Source: Burkholderiales bacterium
Lineage (GTDB): Bacteria; Pseudomonadota; Gammaproteobacteria; Burkholderiales; Burkholderiaceae_C
DNA: 44,394 bases
Direction: 5' to 3'
Assembly (NCBI GenBank): GCA_030603635.1
Contig: JAUVXK010000011.1
Location: forward strand, 1 to 44,394
Within the stretch, counting starts at the first letter, position 1. Each line of letters begins with the position of its first letter. The position numbers and the translations under genes were made by a program. The notes beneath the pieces are model-generated. The model had not been told where the DNA came from. It saw only the letters and a program-made list of their open reading frames with translations, and searched no databases. This document shows, piece by piece, positions 8,007 to 19,803 of this stretch.

Positions 8007-9236
8007 ATGTCAAGCATTTCCCTCGGCGCTTCGTCGCCACCTCCTTCCGTTCCTTTGCGCGACGACGCGCGTGTCATGGCCCTGGTGGGTCTGGCGCATG
8101 GATCCTCGCATTTTGCCCATCTGCTGCTGCCGCCGCTGTTTCCGGTGTTCATGAGCGAGTTTGGCCTTTCCTTTTCCGAGGTGGGCTTGCTGATGAGCGT
8201 GTTTTTCGTGATCTCCGGTCTGGGCCAGGCCAGTGCGGGCTTTGTCGTGGACCGACTCGGGGCGCGGCCCGTGCTGTTCGGCTCCCTGTTGCTGTTCACC
8301 GCGGCGGCGCTGACCGCTTCCATGGCTGACAGTTACGCGGGGCTGATGCTGGTTTCGGTGTTGGCCGGTCTGGGCAACGCGCCGTTTCACCCGGTGGACT
8401 TCTCCATCCTGAACCAGCGGGTCTCGGCCCCGAGGCTGGGTCATGCCTTCAGCGTGCACGGCCTCACCGGCAACCTGGGCTGGGCGGCGGCGCCGGTGTT
8501 CCTGGTCGGCATCTCGGCATTGGCCGACTGGCGCACTGCCTACCTGGCTGCCGCAGTGATGTACCTGTGTGTGCTGGCCCTGCTGGTGTGGCAGCGTGAC
8601 CACCTCAAGACCGAGGTGGTGATTCGGCAACCGGGTGCCACGCGGGGCAGTGACCTCGCCTTCATGAAGCTGCCGGTGGTGTGGTGGTGTTTCGCCTTCT
8701 TCCTGCTGTCCACCATGACGCTGGCGGTGGTGCAGACTTACTCGGCCTCCATCCTGAAGGCGGTGCACGCGGTCAGCCTGGAGGCCGCTACCTTCACGCT
8801 CACCGCCTACATGCTCTGTGGCGCCCTGGGCATGGTGGTGGGGGGCTTCGTCGCGGGCAAGGCCGCGCACACCGACCGTGTGGTGGGTGGCTGCATGGGC
8901 GCGGGAGCCCTGTTGATGCTGCTCGCCGCCACCGGATGGATGGGCGGTGCGGGCACCATGATCGTGCTGGCGATCACGGGTTTTGCAGTGGGCATTGCCG
9001 GGCCCAGCCGCGACATGATGATCCGCCGCGCGACGCCCAAGGGGGCCACAGGCCGGGTGTATGGCACGGTCTATTCCGGGCTGGACGTGGGCTTCGCCAT
9101 CTCGCCGCTGATCTTCGGTGCCTTCATGGACCGGGGCTGGTACGGGGTCACCCTGGCCGGGGCGGCGGTGGTGCTCATGCTGTCGGTGTTCGCCGCATTG
9201 GGTGTGGGCCGGCGCACGGCGGAGGTGCATGCATGA
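8007..9236 (+). CDS. MFS transporter (fosmidomycin-resistance-like branch)
   Basis: A 409-residue major facilitator with about 12 hydrophobic segments. The loop after the second helix (GFVVDRLGARPVLFG) carries the MFS signature D-R-x-G-x-R, and the N-terminal region with HFAHLLLPPLFPVF and GLLMSVFFVISG resembles the Fsr family. Its substrate is unknown. It overlaps the next gene, a thiamine-diphosphate enzyme, by an ATGA, so the two are translationally coupled; the transporter may import the substrate or export the product of that enzyme. There is no clear ribosome site, but a TACGAT hexamer ends 7 bases before the ATG, so the message may be leaderless. Antibiotic efflux is an alternative role. 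Confidence 0.88.
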   Translation: MSSISLGASSPPPSVPLRDDARVMALVGLAHGSSHFAHLLLPPLFPVFMSEFGLSFSEVGLLMSVFFVISGLGQASAGFVVDRLGARPVLFGSLLLFTAAALTASMADSYAGLMLVSVLAGLGNAPFHPVDFSILNQRVSAPRLGHAFSVHGLTGNLGWAAAPVFLVGISALADWRTAYLAAAVMYLCVLALLVWQRDHLKTEVVIRQPGATRGSDLAFMKLPVVWWCFAFFLLSTMTLAVVQTYSASILKAVHAVSLEAATFTLTAYMLCGALGMVVGGFVAGKAAHTDRVVGGCMGAGALLMLLAATGWMGGAGTMIVLAITGFAVGIAGPSRDMMIRRATPKGATGRVYGTVYSGLDVGFAISPLIFGAFMDRGWYGVTLAGAAVVLMLSVFAALGVGRRTAEVHA

Positions 9237-10945
9237 ACACGCCTGCGTCTTCCCCCCGTCTGGCCGGTCATCTGCTGGTCGAATGCCTGATCGAACAGGG
9301 CGTGACCCATGCCTTCGGGGTGCCGGGTGAAAGTTACCTGGCGGTGCTGGACGGTTTCCATCGCCATGCCGATCGCATCCGCTTCGTCATCAACCGGCAG
9401 GAGGGCGGGGCTGCCTTCATGGCCGAGGCCCACGGCAAGCTGACGGGGCGACCGGGCGTGTGTTTCGTCACGCGCGGGCCGGGCGCCACCAATGCGTCGA
9501 TTGGCGTGCACACGGCGTTCCAGGACTCCACGCCCATGGTGCTGTTTGTGGGCGATGTGGCCAGCGACTGCCGCGACCGCGAGGCCTTCCAGGAGGTGGA
9601 CTTCTTCCGCTTTTTCGGGCCGCTGGCCAAGCGGGTGGAGCGCATCGACGATGCCCGCCGCATTCCCGAATACGTGGCCCGCGCCTTCGCCACCGCCATG
9701 AACGGTCGGCCCGGCCCGGTGGTGCTGGTGCTGCCCGAAGACATGCTCACCCACCCGGTGGAAAGCGCGCCGTTGCCGCGCGTGGAGGCGGTGGAAGCCT
9801 GGAGCGACCCCGGCGCGCTGCGACAGATGCGCGAGATGCTGTTGCAGGCGCAACGCCCGCTGGTGCTGGCCGGGGGCGGGGGGTGGACCCCGCAGGCCGC
9901 CCAGGCGCTCGCGCGTTTCGCCGAGAACTGGCAACTGCCGGTGTGCAACACCTTTCGCTTCCAGGACACGTTCGACAACCACCACCCGCTGTACGCAGGG
10001 GACGTGGGGCTGGGCATCAACCCGGCGCTGGTGCAGCGCATCCAGCAGGCCGACCTGCTGATCGCCATCGGCCCCCGGCTGGGCGAGGCCACTACCGGCG
10101 GCTATACCCTGATCGAGGCGCCACGCACCCGGCAGAAGCTGGTGCACATCCACAGCAGCGCGGAGGAGTTGAACCGGGTTTATCAGGCGGATCTGGCCAT
10201 CTGCGCGAGCCTGTCGGCCGCCGCCCGCAGTCTGGAAGTGCTGACCGCCCCACCGCAGGTGCCGTGGACCGACTGGGCGCAAGGCTGTCACGCGGACTAC
10301 CTGGCGAACATCGACCCCGCCAACGGCGGCGTGCAACTGCCTGGTGAGATCGATCTGCCCCAGGTCATTCACACCTTGCAGCGCCTGCTGCCGGCCGATG
10401 CGGTGCTGACCAACGGCGCGGGGAATTTTGCGAGCTGGCTTCACCGCTTCTACCGGTATCCGGGGTTGGCGAGGGGCCTGAAAACCCAGCTGGCACCCAC
10501 CAACGGCGCCATGGGCTATGGCGTGCCGGCTGGGGTGGCTGCGGCCATTGCCACCGGGCGCATCGTGTTCACCGTCGCGGGGGACGGCGATTTCCTCATG
10601 AACGGGCAGGAACTGGCCACGGCCGCGCAGCATGGCGCCAAGACCATTGTGTTGTTGCTCAACAACGGCATGTACGGCACCATCCGCATGCACCAGGAGC
10701 GCGAGTACCCGGGTCATGTGGCCGGTTCGTCGCTCAGCAATCCGGATTTCTGTGCCCTGGCAAGGGCCTACGGGTACGCCGCCGAGCGCGTGACCCGCAC
10801 GGCCGATTGGGAGTCTGCGCTGCGTCGGGCTTTGGACGCCCCCACCGGCACCCTGATCGAGATGCCGCTGGACCCGGAGGTCATCACCACGCGGGGGACG
10901 CTGGACGCGATCCGTCAGGCCGCTTTGCGCAGGCAGCAGACGTAA
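9233..10945 (+). CDS. Thiamine-diphosphate-dependent enzyme, acetolactate-synthase-like
   Basis: A 570-residue member of the acetolactate synthase/oxalyl-CoA decarboxylase/glyoxylate carboligase group. The cofactor-activating glutamate is Glu57 in INRQEGGAAF. The ThDP/Mg motif starts GDGDFLMNG at 450 and ends at Asn477-Asn478, the expected spacing. The segment VTRGPGATN (about 79-87) is also typical. No regulatory small subunit (IlvN/IlvH) is encoded nearby, and the protein stands with a transporter rather than ilv genes, so a catabolic or dedicated role with a 2-oxo acid is more likely than branched-chain amino acid synthesis. The ATG at 9233 overlaps the MFS stop (ATGA) and follows GGAGGTG, which fixes the start; the frame is open farther upstream but that part is antisense-like. 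The 3' end overlaps the opposing methyltransferase gene by 31 bases. Confidence 0.88.
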   Translation: MNTPASSPRLAGHLLVECLIEQGVTHAFGVPGESYLAVLDGFHRHADRIRFVINRQEGGAAFMAEAHGKLTGRPGVCFVTRGPGATNASIGVHTAFQDSTPMVLFVGDVASDCRDREAFQEVDFFRFFGPLAKRVERIDDARRIPEYVARAFATAMNGRPGPVVLVLPEDMLTHPVESAPLPRVEAVEAWSDPGALRQMREMLLQAQRPLVLAGGGGWTPQAAQALARFAENWQLPVCNTFRFQDTFDNHHPLYAGDVGLGINPALVQRIQQADLLIAIGPRLGEATTGGYTLIEAPRTRQKLVHIHSSAEELNRVYQADLAICASLSAAARSLEVLTAPPQVPWTDWAQGCHADYLANIDPANGGVQLPGEIDLPQVIHTLQRLLPADAVLTNGAGNFASWLHRFYRYPGLARGLKTQLAPTNGAMGYGVPAGVAAAIATGRIVFTVAGDGDFLMNGQELATAAQHGAKTIVLLLNNGMYGTIRMHQEREYPGHVAGSSLSNPDFCALARAYGYAAERVTRTADWESALRRALDAPTGTLIEMPLDPEVITTRGTLDAIRQAALRRQQT

Positions 10946-11874
10946 AACGCGTCGGTGCGGTCGCTGGGCAGGATGCGCAGCGACTGCGCCAGGAGAGGGT
11001 CCAGTGCCCGTTCTTGCCAGTGGGTCAGGCCGGGCAGCGTGGGCAGTGTGCCCGGTCGGGTGGGCAGCGCGATGGCCTCGACAGACGCATCGGGCTGTTC
11101 CGCCAGCAGGCCCTGCACGGTGAGTTCGTTTTCTTCGGGTGACAGGGAGCAGGTGCTGTACACCAGCCGCCCCCCAGGCTTGAGGGCCGCCCAGGCTGAG
11201 CGGATGAGCCGTGCCTGTAGGCGCGCACTGTCCTTGACCTTCTTGGGGCTCCAGTGGGCCCACGATTCGGGGTCCAGCCGGGTGAACTGGGCCTCGGATG
11301 AGCAGGGGGCGTCCAGCAGCACACGATCGAAGCGCTCGGGCGTCAGCTTGCCGACCACGGCACCATCCTTGAGGTAAGTGTGCACGTGCCCGGCACCCAG
11401 GCGTTGCAGGTTGGCCTTGAGGCGGTGGAAGCGCGCCTTGACGGCTTCCACGGCCGCCAGCCGGCCCTGGCCTTGCATGCAGGCGGCGATGTAACTGGTC
11501 TTCCCGCCGGGTGCAGAGGCCAGATCGAGGATTTCCTCGCCGGGCTGCGGGTCCAGCGCCCAGACAGCCGCCATGCTGGGCAGCCCCTGGATGTAGAGGC
11601 GACCGTCTCCCGCCGCCGGGTGGTGGGTGAGGTGTTCGCGCTGTTCGGCGGGCACGGTGAACACACCATCCACCCCGTCAACGGCCTCCAGGCTGAGCGC
11701 CGGGTGGGCCATCAGTTCGGCCAGGGTCTCTGCCGGGTTTCCCTTGAGTGGGTTGAGGCGGAAGCTGGCCCGGTGCGGGCGGTTATAGCTCTCGTCCACC
11801 ATGGGCCGCTGGGCGGCGGGCACGACCGCGTCCAGCAGCAGCAGGAAGGCAGGTGGCAGGGCGGGCAGTTCCAT
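10915..11874 (-). CDS. RsmB/NOP family RNA cytosine-C5 methyltransferase
   Basis: A 319-residue SAM-dependent methyltransferase of the RsmB/RsmF/NSUN family that makes 5-methylcytosine in rRNA or tRNA. The SAM site is LDLASAPGGKT (116-126). The two family cysteines are present: Cys191 in DAPCSSE and Cys242 in STCSLSPEENE, the releasing and nucleophilic residues. There is no N-terminal NusB-like domain, so this is not RsmB itself; the target base is unknown. The start ATG at 11874 overlaps the stop codon of the ABC-F gene by one base (TGATG), showing translational coupling. The frame is open up to 11928, but that part lies inside the ABC-F gene. It is the last gene of the dap operon. Confidence 0.88.
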   Translation of the reverse strand: MELPALPPAFLLLLDAVVPAAQRPMVDESYNRPHRASFRLNPLKGNPAETLAELMAHPALSLEAVDGVDGVFTVPAEQREHLTHHPAAGDGRLYIQGLPSMAAVWALDPQPGEEILDLASAPGGKTSYIAACMQGQGRLAAVEAVKARFHRLKANLQRLGAGHVHTYLKDGAVVGKLTPERFDRVLLDAPCSSEAQFTRLDPESWAHWSPKKVKDSARLQARLIRSAWAALKPGGRLVYSTCSLSPEENELTVQGLLAEQPDASVEAIALPTRPGTLPTLPGLTHWQERALDPLLAQSLRILPSDRTDAFYVCCLRKAA

Positions 11875-13879
11875 CACACCGCAGCGGCGTTTTGCAGGTC
11901 TTCGATCAGGGCGGCCACTTCCAGCCACGCCTCTTCGGTTTCAGCGAGCGCGTCGTCCACGGCCTTGAGTCGTTTACCGGCGTCGGCGAGTTCGGCGGGC
12001 GAGAGGTTGCCCTGCAGTCGGGTGTGCAGTTCGGCCTGCTCGGCTTGCAGGGCTTCCAGCTGCTTTTCCAGTTTCTCGCGCTGCTTCTTGTGGGGCTTGA
12101 GCTGGTCGGCGAGTTGCTGGCGGCGTTGCGCTTCCAGCTTGCGTTGTTCGCCGGGGGGAACGCGTGGGGCATCGGCCTGGACACTGGGTGGCGCCGACAC
12201 GGTGGCCGTGCTTTCAGCCGCTGCGAGCGCACGCGTTTGGGTCTGCGCCGCTTCGCGCTTCTGTTTCGCTACGTCCAGCAGGTAGCGCTGATAGTCGTCC
12301 AGATCGCCATCGAAGGGCGCAATCCCGCCGTGCGACACCAGCCAGAACTCGTCGCACACCGATCGCAACAGGGCGCGATCGTGGCTGACCAGCATCACCG
12401 TGCCCTCGAATTCGTTCAGGGCCATGGCCAGGGCCTCTCGGGTGGCCAGGTCCAGGTGGTTGGTGGGTTCGTCGAGCAGCAGCAGGTTGGGGCGTTGCCA
12501 CACGATCATGCACAGCACCAAGCGGGCTTTTTCGCCGCCGCTCATGGTACCCACGGTCTGCTGCACCATGTCGCCGCTGAACTGGAAACGCCCCAGGAAG
12601 TTGCGCAGGTCCTGCTCGCGCAGGGCTTGGCCCATCAGGGTGCCGGCGGCTTCGGTTTCGCGGGCCAGGCGGATCATATGGGCCAGTGGCGTGTCGTCGG
12701 GGCGCAGCACGTCCAGCTCCTGCTGCGCGAAGTAGCCAATGCGCAGGCCCTTGCCCTCAGTGAGCGTGCCGCCCAGCAGGGGCAGGGCCCGCGCCACGGT
12801 TTTCACGAAGGTGGATTTGCCCTGGCCGTTGGCGCCCAGGATGCCCAGACGCTGGCCTGCCTGTACCGAGCGCGACACGTTTTGCACGATCACCGTGTCC
12901 ACCCCCGCGTCGCTGCGGTAGCCGAAGCGAGCCTCGCGGAGGTTGAGCATGGGGTTGGGCAACTGGCCCGGTTCGTCGAATGTGAAACTGAATTCGGCAT
13001 CGGCCAGCACCGGCGCGATCTTTTCCATGCGCTCCAGGGCCTTGACGCGGCTTTGCGCCTGCCTGGCTTTGGTGGCCTTGGCCTTGAAGCGGTCAATGAA
13101 GCGCTGCAGATGCGCGATCTTGTCCTGCTGGCGAGCGAAGGCGGCCTGCTGCTGGCTGATCTGCTCGGCCCGCATGTCTTCGAAGCGGCTGTAGTTGCCG
13201 CCGTAGCGGGTGAGTTTGCCGTTGTCGATGTGCAGGGTGACCTGCGTCACCGCGTCCAGAAATTCGCGGTCGTGGCTGATCACGAGTAGCGTGCCTTCGT
13301 AGCGTTTGAGCCAGCTTTCCAGCCAGACCAGGGCGTCCAGGTCCAGGTGGTTGGTGGGCTCGTCGAGCATCAGCAGGTCGCTCGGGCACATGAGCGCGCG
13401 CGCCAGTTGCAGCCGCATGCGCCAGCCGCCCGAAAAGCTGTTGACCGGACGCTCGAGCTCATTCACCTGAAAACCCAGCCCCATCAACAGCGCCTGGGCG
13501 CGTGCGGGGGCGTCGTGGGCGCCGGCGTCGTGCAGGGCGGTGTAGGCGTGGGCCATGGCCTCGCCGTCGCCGCTGGCTTCGGCGGCGTGCACCTCCTGCT
13601 GTGCGTCGCGCAGTCGGGTGTCACCGTCGATCACGAAGGCGGTGGCGGGCTGGTCGGTTTCGGGCATGTCCTGCGCCACCTGGGCGAGGCGCCACTGGCG
13701 CGGCCACTGGAAGTCGCCGCTGTCTTCGTGCAGATGGCCTTGCAGCAGCGCAAACAGGCTGGATTTGCCGGCACCGTTGCGGCCGACCAGACCGACGTTT
13801 TCGCCGGGGTTGATGGTGGCGCTCGCACGGTCGAGGACGATCTTGGTGCCGCGCCGCAGGGTCACGTCGCGCAGGGTGA

Positions 13880-13883
<4 letters not shown>
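11874..13883 (-). CDS. yheS: ABC-F family ATPase, YheS-like
   Basis: A 669-residue protein with two ABC ATPase domains and no membrane segments, as in the ABC-F translation factors that act at the ribosomal E site. The first Walker A is GRNGAGKSS (34-42), the first signature FSGGWRMRLQLA is followed by DEPTNHLDLDALVWLE, and the second Walker A GANGQGKST is near residue 345 with a second DEPTNHLDL. Segments such as VIDGDTRLRDAQ, ELERPVNSFSGGWR and ATKARQAQSRVKALERM match E. coli YheS closely. The C-terminal 130 or so residues form a charged coiled coil longer than that of YheS and similar to the Uup tail. The start overlaps prmB by ATGA. YheS orthology is well supported; its physiological role is poorly defined in the family. 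Confidence 0.88.
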
Positions 13884-16032
<2,149 letters not shown>

Positions 16033-17196
16033 TCAGTGGTTGACATCGAGGGTGAAGTCGGAAAACGAAGGGCCGGTCGCTTCGGCCGAAGGCGTCTCGG
16101 CCGTGGCAGCCGCAGCGGGGCGACCGTACGAGGCGGGGGCCTGGTTCTGCAGACGCCACATCAGGTTGGTGGGCGAATCGGCATACGACAGGCCTTCCTT
16201 GCGGTCGACCTTGCCATCCATGATCAGGCGGGCGATGTCTTCCTCGAAGGTCTGGGATTCCTCGGCCATGGATTTTTCCAGCGCCTCGCGGACGCCGAAA
16301 AAGTCACCCTTCTCGATGAGCTCACTCATCAGGCGGGTGTTGACCATGACCTCCACCGCGGGAACACGCCCCCCATCGACCGTGCGCAGCAACCGCTGGG
16401 AGACGATGGCCTTGAGCGCCGAGGCCAGATCGTTCAGCATGGAGGGGCGCACCTCCACCGGGTAGAAGTTGAGGATGCGGTTGAGCGCCTGATAGCTGTT
16501 GTTGGCGTGCATCGTGGCCAGAACCAAGTGGCCGGATTGGGCGTAGGCAATGGCCTGGGACATGGTTTCCCGGTCGCGGATTTCACCGATCAGGATCACG
16601 TCCGGAGCCTGGCGCAGCGCGTTCTTCAACGCGATCTGCAACGATTCCGTGTCAGTGCCGACCTCGCGCTGGTTGACGATGCACTTCTTGTTTTTGAACA
16701 GGTACTCGACCGGGTCCTCGATGGTGAGGATGTGCCCAGACATGTTGGCGTTGCGGTGGTCGAGCAGGGCGGCGAGCGTGGTGCTCTTGCCCGAGCCGGT
16801 CGAGCCGACGACCAGCATCAGGCCGCGTTTGGCCAGGATCATGTCGGCGAGCACCGGCGGAATGTTCAGCGACTCGATGCTCGGGATTTCGGTGCTGATG
16901 AAACGGATCACCACGGCGCAGCTGCCACGCTGCTTCATGGCGCTGACCCGAAACCGCCCGACGCCGGCCACGGGCACGGCGATGTTGAGCTCGCCTGTGC
17001 TCTGGAACAGACGCATCTGCTCATCGGTAACGATTTCCGACAGCAACTGCAGTGGCCCGTCCACCGGCAACGGTTGGGGGTTCATCGGGGTGCATACCCC
17101 GTTGATCTTGATCTGTACCGGCGAGGCGGCGGACATGTACACATCGGAGGCTCTTTTTTCCCCCATCAGGCGAAGAATCCGCTCCATCGTACCCAT
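16033..17196 (-). CDS. PilT/PilU-family type IV pilus retraction ATPase (PilU-like)
   Basis: A 387-residue hexameric secretion ATPase. Walker A is GSTGSGKST (131-139), the acidic box TIEDPVEY follows, Walker B is ILIGEIRD (201-208), and the His box reads HANNSYQALNRI (230-241). HANN with a longer C-terminal tail fits PilU better than PilT (HTNS), so it probably works as an accessory motor for pilus retraction. The last 45 or so residues (Ala/Pro-rich, ending in FTLDVNH) are outside the ATPase core. The ATG at 17196 follows a GAGGGGG ribosome site. It lies between dapD and dapE, with 25- and 21-base gaps, so it is probably co-transcribed with lysine-pathway genes. A pilT/pilU pair may exist elsewhere; that cannot be seen here. 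Confidence 0.88.
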   Translation of the reverse strand: MGTMERILRLMGEKRASDVYMSAASPVQIKINGVCTPMNPQPLPVDGPLQLLSEIVTDEQMRLFQSTGELNIAVPVAGVGRFRVSAMKQRGSCAVVIRFISTEIPSIESLNIPPVLADMILAKRGLMLVVGSTGSGKSTTLAALLDHRNANMSGHILTIEDPVEYLFKNKKCIVNQREVGTDTESLQIALKNALRQAPDVILIGEIRDRETMSQAIAYAQSGHLVLATMHANNSYQALNRILNFYPVEVRPSMLNDLASALKAIVSQRLLRTVDGGRVPAVEVMVNTRLMSELIEKGDFFGVREALEKSMAEESQTFEEDIARLIMDGKVDRKEGLSYADSPTNLMWRLQNQAPASYGRPAAAATAETPSAEATGPSFSDFTLDVNH

Positions 17197-17221
17197 GTCA
17201 GCCCCCTCTGGCGTTGGTGAA

Positions 17222-18046
17222 TCAGTCCCGCAGCAGGTCGTTCAGGCTGGTCTTGGCGCGGGTCTGTGCATCCACCCGCTTCACGATCACTGCGGCATAC
17301 AGACTGTATTTTCCGCCTTCCTTGGGCAGGCTGCCACTGATCACCACCGAGCCTGCGGGGACGCGGCCGTAGCTGACCTCGCCCGTGGTGCGATCGTAGA
17401 TCGGAGTGCTCTGGCCGATGTAGACGCCCATCGAGATGACGGAGTTCTCTTCGACGATCACGCCTTCGACGATCTCGGAGCGCGCGCCGATGAAGCAGTT
17501 GTCCTCAATGATGGTGGGGTTGGCCTGCAGGGGTTCGAGCACGCCGCCCAGGCCCACGCCGCCCGAGAGGTGCACGTTCTTGCCGACCTGGGCGCAGGAG
17601 CCCACGGTGGCCCAGGTGTCCACCATCGTGCCTTCATCGACGTAGGCACCGATGTTCACGTAGGAGGGCATCAGGATCGCGCCCTTGGCGATGTAGCTGC
17701 CGCGCCGCGCCACGGCGGGCGGCACCACGCGCACGCCGGTGGCGGCCATCTCCTGCGGGCTCAGGTGAGCGAACTTGGTCGGTACCTTGTCGTAGAAGGC
17801 CAGGTCGCCGGCCTGCATGATCTCGTTGTCCTTGAGGCGGAAGCTCAGCAGCACCGCTTTTTTGATCCACTGGTGCACGGTCCACTGGCCCACACCCTCG
17901 CGGGTGGCGACGCGCAGCTTGCCCACGTTGAGCTGGCTGATGACTTCTTCCACCGCATCCTGCACCTCCTGGGGAGCCGTGGCGGGGGAGAGCTGGGTAC
18001 GGTTGTCCCAGGCGTTTTCGATGATCTGTTGCAGAGGTAAGGTCAT
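17222..18046 (-). CDS. dapD: Tetrahydrodipicolinate N-succinyltransferase DapD
   Basis: A 274-residue enzyme that transfers succinyl from succinyl-CoA to tetrahydrodipicolinate, the first committed step of the succinylase branch of diaminopimelate synthesis. Length equals the E. coli protein (274). The central and C-terminal parts show the hexapeptide left-handed beta helix ([20 protein letters not shown], then [15 protein letters not shown] and [13 protein letters not shown]), and the N-terminal helical domain starts [12 protein letters not shown]. It starts 12 bases after dapC and is followed closely by the PilU-like gene. Confidence 0.96.
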   Translation of the reverse strand: MTLPLQQIIENAWDNRTQLSPATAPQEVQDAVEEVISQLNVGKLRVATREGVGQWTVHQWIKKAVLLSFRLKDNEIMQAGDLAFYDKVPTKFAHLSPQEMAATGVRVVPPAVARRGSYIAKGAILMPSYVNIGAYVDEGTMVDTWATVGSCAQVGKNVHLSGGVGLGGVLEPLQANPTIIEDNCFIGARSEIVEGVIVEENSVISMGVYIGQSTPIYDRTTGEVSYGRVPAGSVVISGSLPKEGGKYSLYAAVIVKRVDAQTRAKTSLNDLLRD

Positions 18047-18058
18047 GGTGGAGAACCG

Positions 18059-19306
18059 TCAGACGGATTGGATGAAACGGGTGATACGGCGGGCGGCTTC
18101 GACGCATTCGTCGGTTTCGGCGACCAGGGCCATGCGCACCCGATGGCGCCCGGGGTTGTGCCCCTGCGCCTCGCGGGCCAGGTAGCTGCCGGGCAGTACG
18201 GTGACATTGTATTGGGCGTACAGCTCACGGGCGAACTGGACGTCGCGTTCCGGATGTCCGCTGTGGTCCAGACCACCGAATCGGTCGGGTACCCCTGCCC
18301 ATAGGTAGAAGCCGGCATCCGGGAGGCGCACGTCCATCACCTCGGCGAGGAGAGGCGTGACCTCCGCGAACTTGGCCCGGTACTGCTGCCGGTTGTCGCG
18401 CACGTGGTCCTCGTCCAGCCAGGCAGCGGCACTGGCGGTCTGTACGGTGGTGCTCATGGCGCTGCCATGGTAGGTGCGGTAGAGGAGGAAAGCACGTATC
18501 CATTCGGCGTCGCCGGCCACGAAGCCACTGCGCAGGCCTGGCACGTTGCTGCGTTTGGAGAGGCTGGTCAGGCTGATGAGCCGTCGGAAGTCCGTGCGGC
18601 CCAGCCGGTGCGCCGCCTGCAGACCGCCCAGTGGCGGCTCGTCGCGGAAGTAGATTTCGCTGTAGCACTCGTCGGACGCGATGACGAAGCCGTAGCGGTC
18701 GCTGAGTTCAAACAGCTGTGCCCACTCGTTGAGTGGCATCACCGCTCCGGTCGGATTGCCGGGGGAGCAGGTGTACACGAGCCGGGTGCGGGCCCATACC
18801 TCGGGCGGGACGCTGGACCAGTCGGTGGCGAAATTGCGTGAAGGGTTGCTGGGAGCGAACCAGGGCTGGGCACCGGAGAGGTAGGCTGCGCCTTCGTAAA
18901 TCTGATAAAAAGGGTTTGGGCACACGACCACCGGTTCCGGACCTGCAGCGAAGGCGCGGGGGTCCACCACCACCTGTGCCAGCGCGAACAGCGCTTCGCG
19001 CGAACCGTTGACTGGCAGGATCTGGTTGCGCGGGTCCAGGAGGACGCCGTAGCGGCGCTGCAACCAGGTGGCGCATGCCTGCTTGAGCTCGGGCGTGCCG
19101 GCGGTTGCCGGATAGGTGGCCAGTCCGCCATCAGGCGATTGGATAGCCTCGCAGAGCCTGTCTTTCAGGAAGGCCGGTGTGGGGTGTCGGGGCTCACCGA
19201 TGCCCAGGCTGATCGGACGGTAGGCCGGGTTGGGCTGCACGCCCGCGAACAGTTGTCGCAGACGCTCGAACGGATACGGTTGCAGGCGGGTGAGCAGAGG
19301 GTTCAT
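18059..19306 (-). CDS. dapC: N-succinyldiaminopimelate aminotransferase DapC
   Basis: A 415-residue fold-type I PLP aminotransferase. The PLP lysine is in SLTSLSKRSNVPGLRSG, the cofactor-binding CSPGNPTGAV and YSEIYF segments are present, and the C-terminus has the substrate arginine region HNPGRHRVRMAL. It is predicted to convert N-succinyl-2-amino-6-ketopimelate to N-succinyl-LL-diaminopimelate, using glutamate as donor. Sequence alone would allow other class I aminotransferases; position directly before dapD and dapE makes DapC the best call. The ATG at 19306 follows GGAGGCT. It is the first gene of a seven-gene minus-strand operon ending at 10915. Confidence 0.92.
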   Translation of the reverse strand: MNPLLTRLQPYPFERLRQLFAGVQPNPAYRPISLGIGEPRHPTPAFLKDRLCEAIQSPDGGLATYPATAGTPELKQACATWLQRRYGVLLDPRNQILPVNGSREALFALAQVVVDPRAFAAGPEPVVVCPNPFYQIYEGAAYLSGAQPWFAPSNPSRNFATDWSSVPPEVWARTRLVYTCSPGNPTGAVMPLNEWAQLFELSDRYGFVIASDECYSEIYFRDEPPLGGLQAAHRLGRTDFRRLISLTSLSKRSNVPGLRSGFVAGDAEWIRAFLLYRTYHGSAMSTTVQTASAAAWLDEDHVRDNRQQYRAKFAEVTPLLAEVMDVRLPDAGFYLWAGVPDRFGGLDHSGHPERDVQFARELYAQYNVTVLPGSYLAREAQGHNPGRHRVRMALVAETDECVEAARRITRFIQSV

Positions 19307-19342
19307 AGCCTCCGATGGTAGCGCGGCCGGGCCGGCACCGGC

Positions 19343-19792
19343 TCAGGCCACCAGCTCGACTTTCTTCCTGCCGGCGATCGCCGGGGTCAAGTTGTCGACC
19401 GGGGTGGTGAGGGGGCGTTCGTGTGAAGCGGTCATCCGCCCCATCACCTGGGCCCCATGGGCGATCGAGATGGACGCGCAGGTCACGTCGCCTTCGACGA
19501 CCGACCCGCTGTGCAGCTCGACCTCCTCCAGGGCTTCGATGCTGCCCTGGACTCGCCCGGCGACCGCCACCCGGCGCGCGGTCACGTTGCCGACGACGAC
19601 GCCATGGGCGCCCACCACCACGGTGACGTGGCCCCCGGCGTCGGTGCTCACGTTGCCCGCCAGGCGGCCGTCGATGCGGATGCTTTCCGATACGCGGATG
19701 TCACCCGTCACCTCGGTCTGTGGCCCAAGGATGGTGTCGAATTTTTCCTGGGCGATGTTGACCGGCGTGTGTTTGGGGGGACGGCGAAACAT
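19343..19792 (-). CDS. Bactofilin family cytoskeletal protein
   Basis: A 149-residue bactofilin (DUF583), a polymer-forming right-handed beta-helix protein that organises cell-shape and envelope enzymes. A short N-terminal tail (MFRRPPKHTP) leads into repeating beta turns (GDIRVSESIRIDGRLAGNV, GVVVGNVTARRVAVAGRVQG, SVVEGDVTCASISIAHGA) covering about residues 20-125, then a lysine-containing tail. A GAGGAG ribosome site lies at the stop codon of the M23 peptidase gene 11 bases upstream, so the two are co-translated. Bactofilin next to an M23 peptidase is a known arrangement (for example the CcmA/Csd system of Helicobacter), which supports a joint role in local peptidoglycan remodelling. Confidence 0.9.
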   Translation of the reverse strand: MFRRPPKHTPVNIAQEKFDTILGPQTEVTGDIRVSESIRIDGRLAGNVSTDAGGHVTVVVGAHGVVVGNVTARRVAVAGRVQGSIEALEEVELHSGSVVEGDVTCASISIAHGAQVMGRMTASHERPLTTPVDNLTPAIAGRKKVELVA

Positions 19793-19803
19793 GGAAGGGC
19801 TCC

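Noticed and set aside
8681-9232. Possible N-terminal extension of the ThDP enzyme
   Set aside because: The frame is open, but this part lies inside the MFS gene and has no homology-like features. The ATG at 9233 has a good ribosome site and an ATGA overlap.
9071-11263. Open frame of 730 codons on the minus strand
   Set aside because: Antisense to the ThDP enzyme and out of frame with the RNA methyltransferase; no recognisable domain, and low-complexity GC-driven composition.
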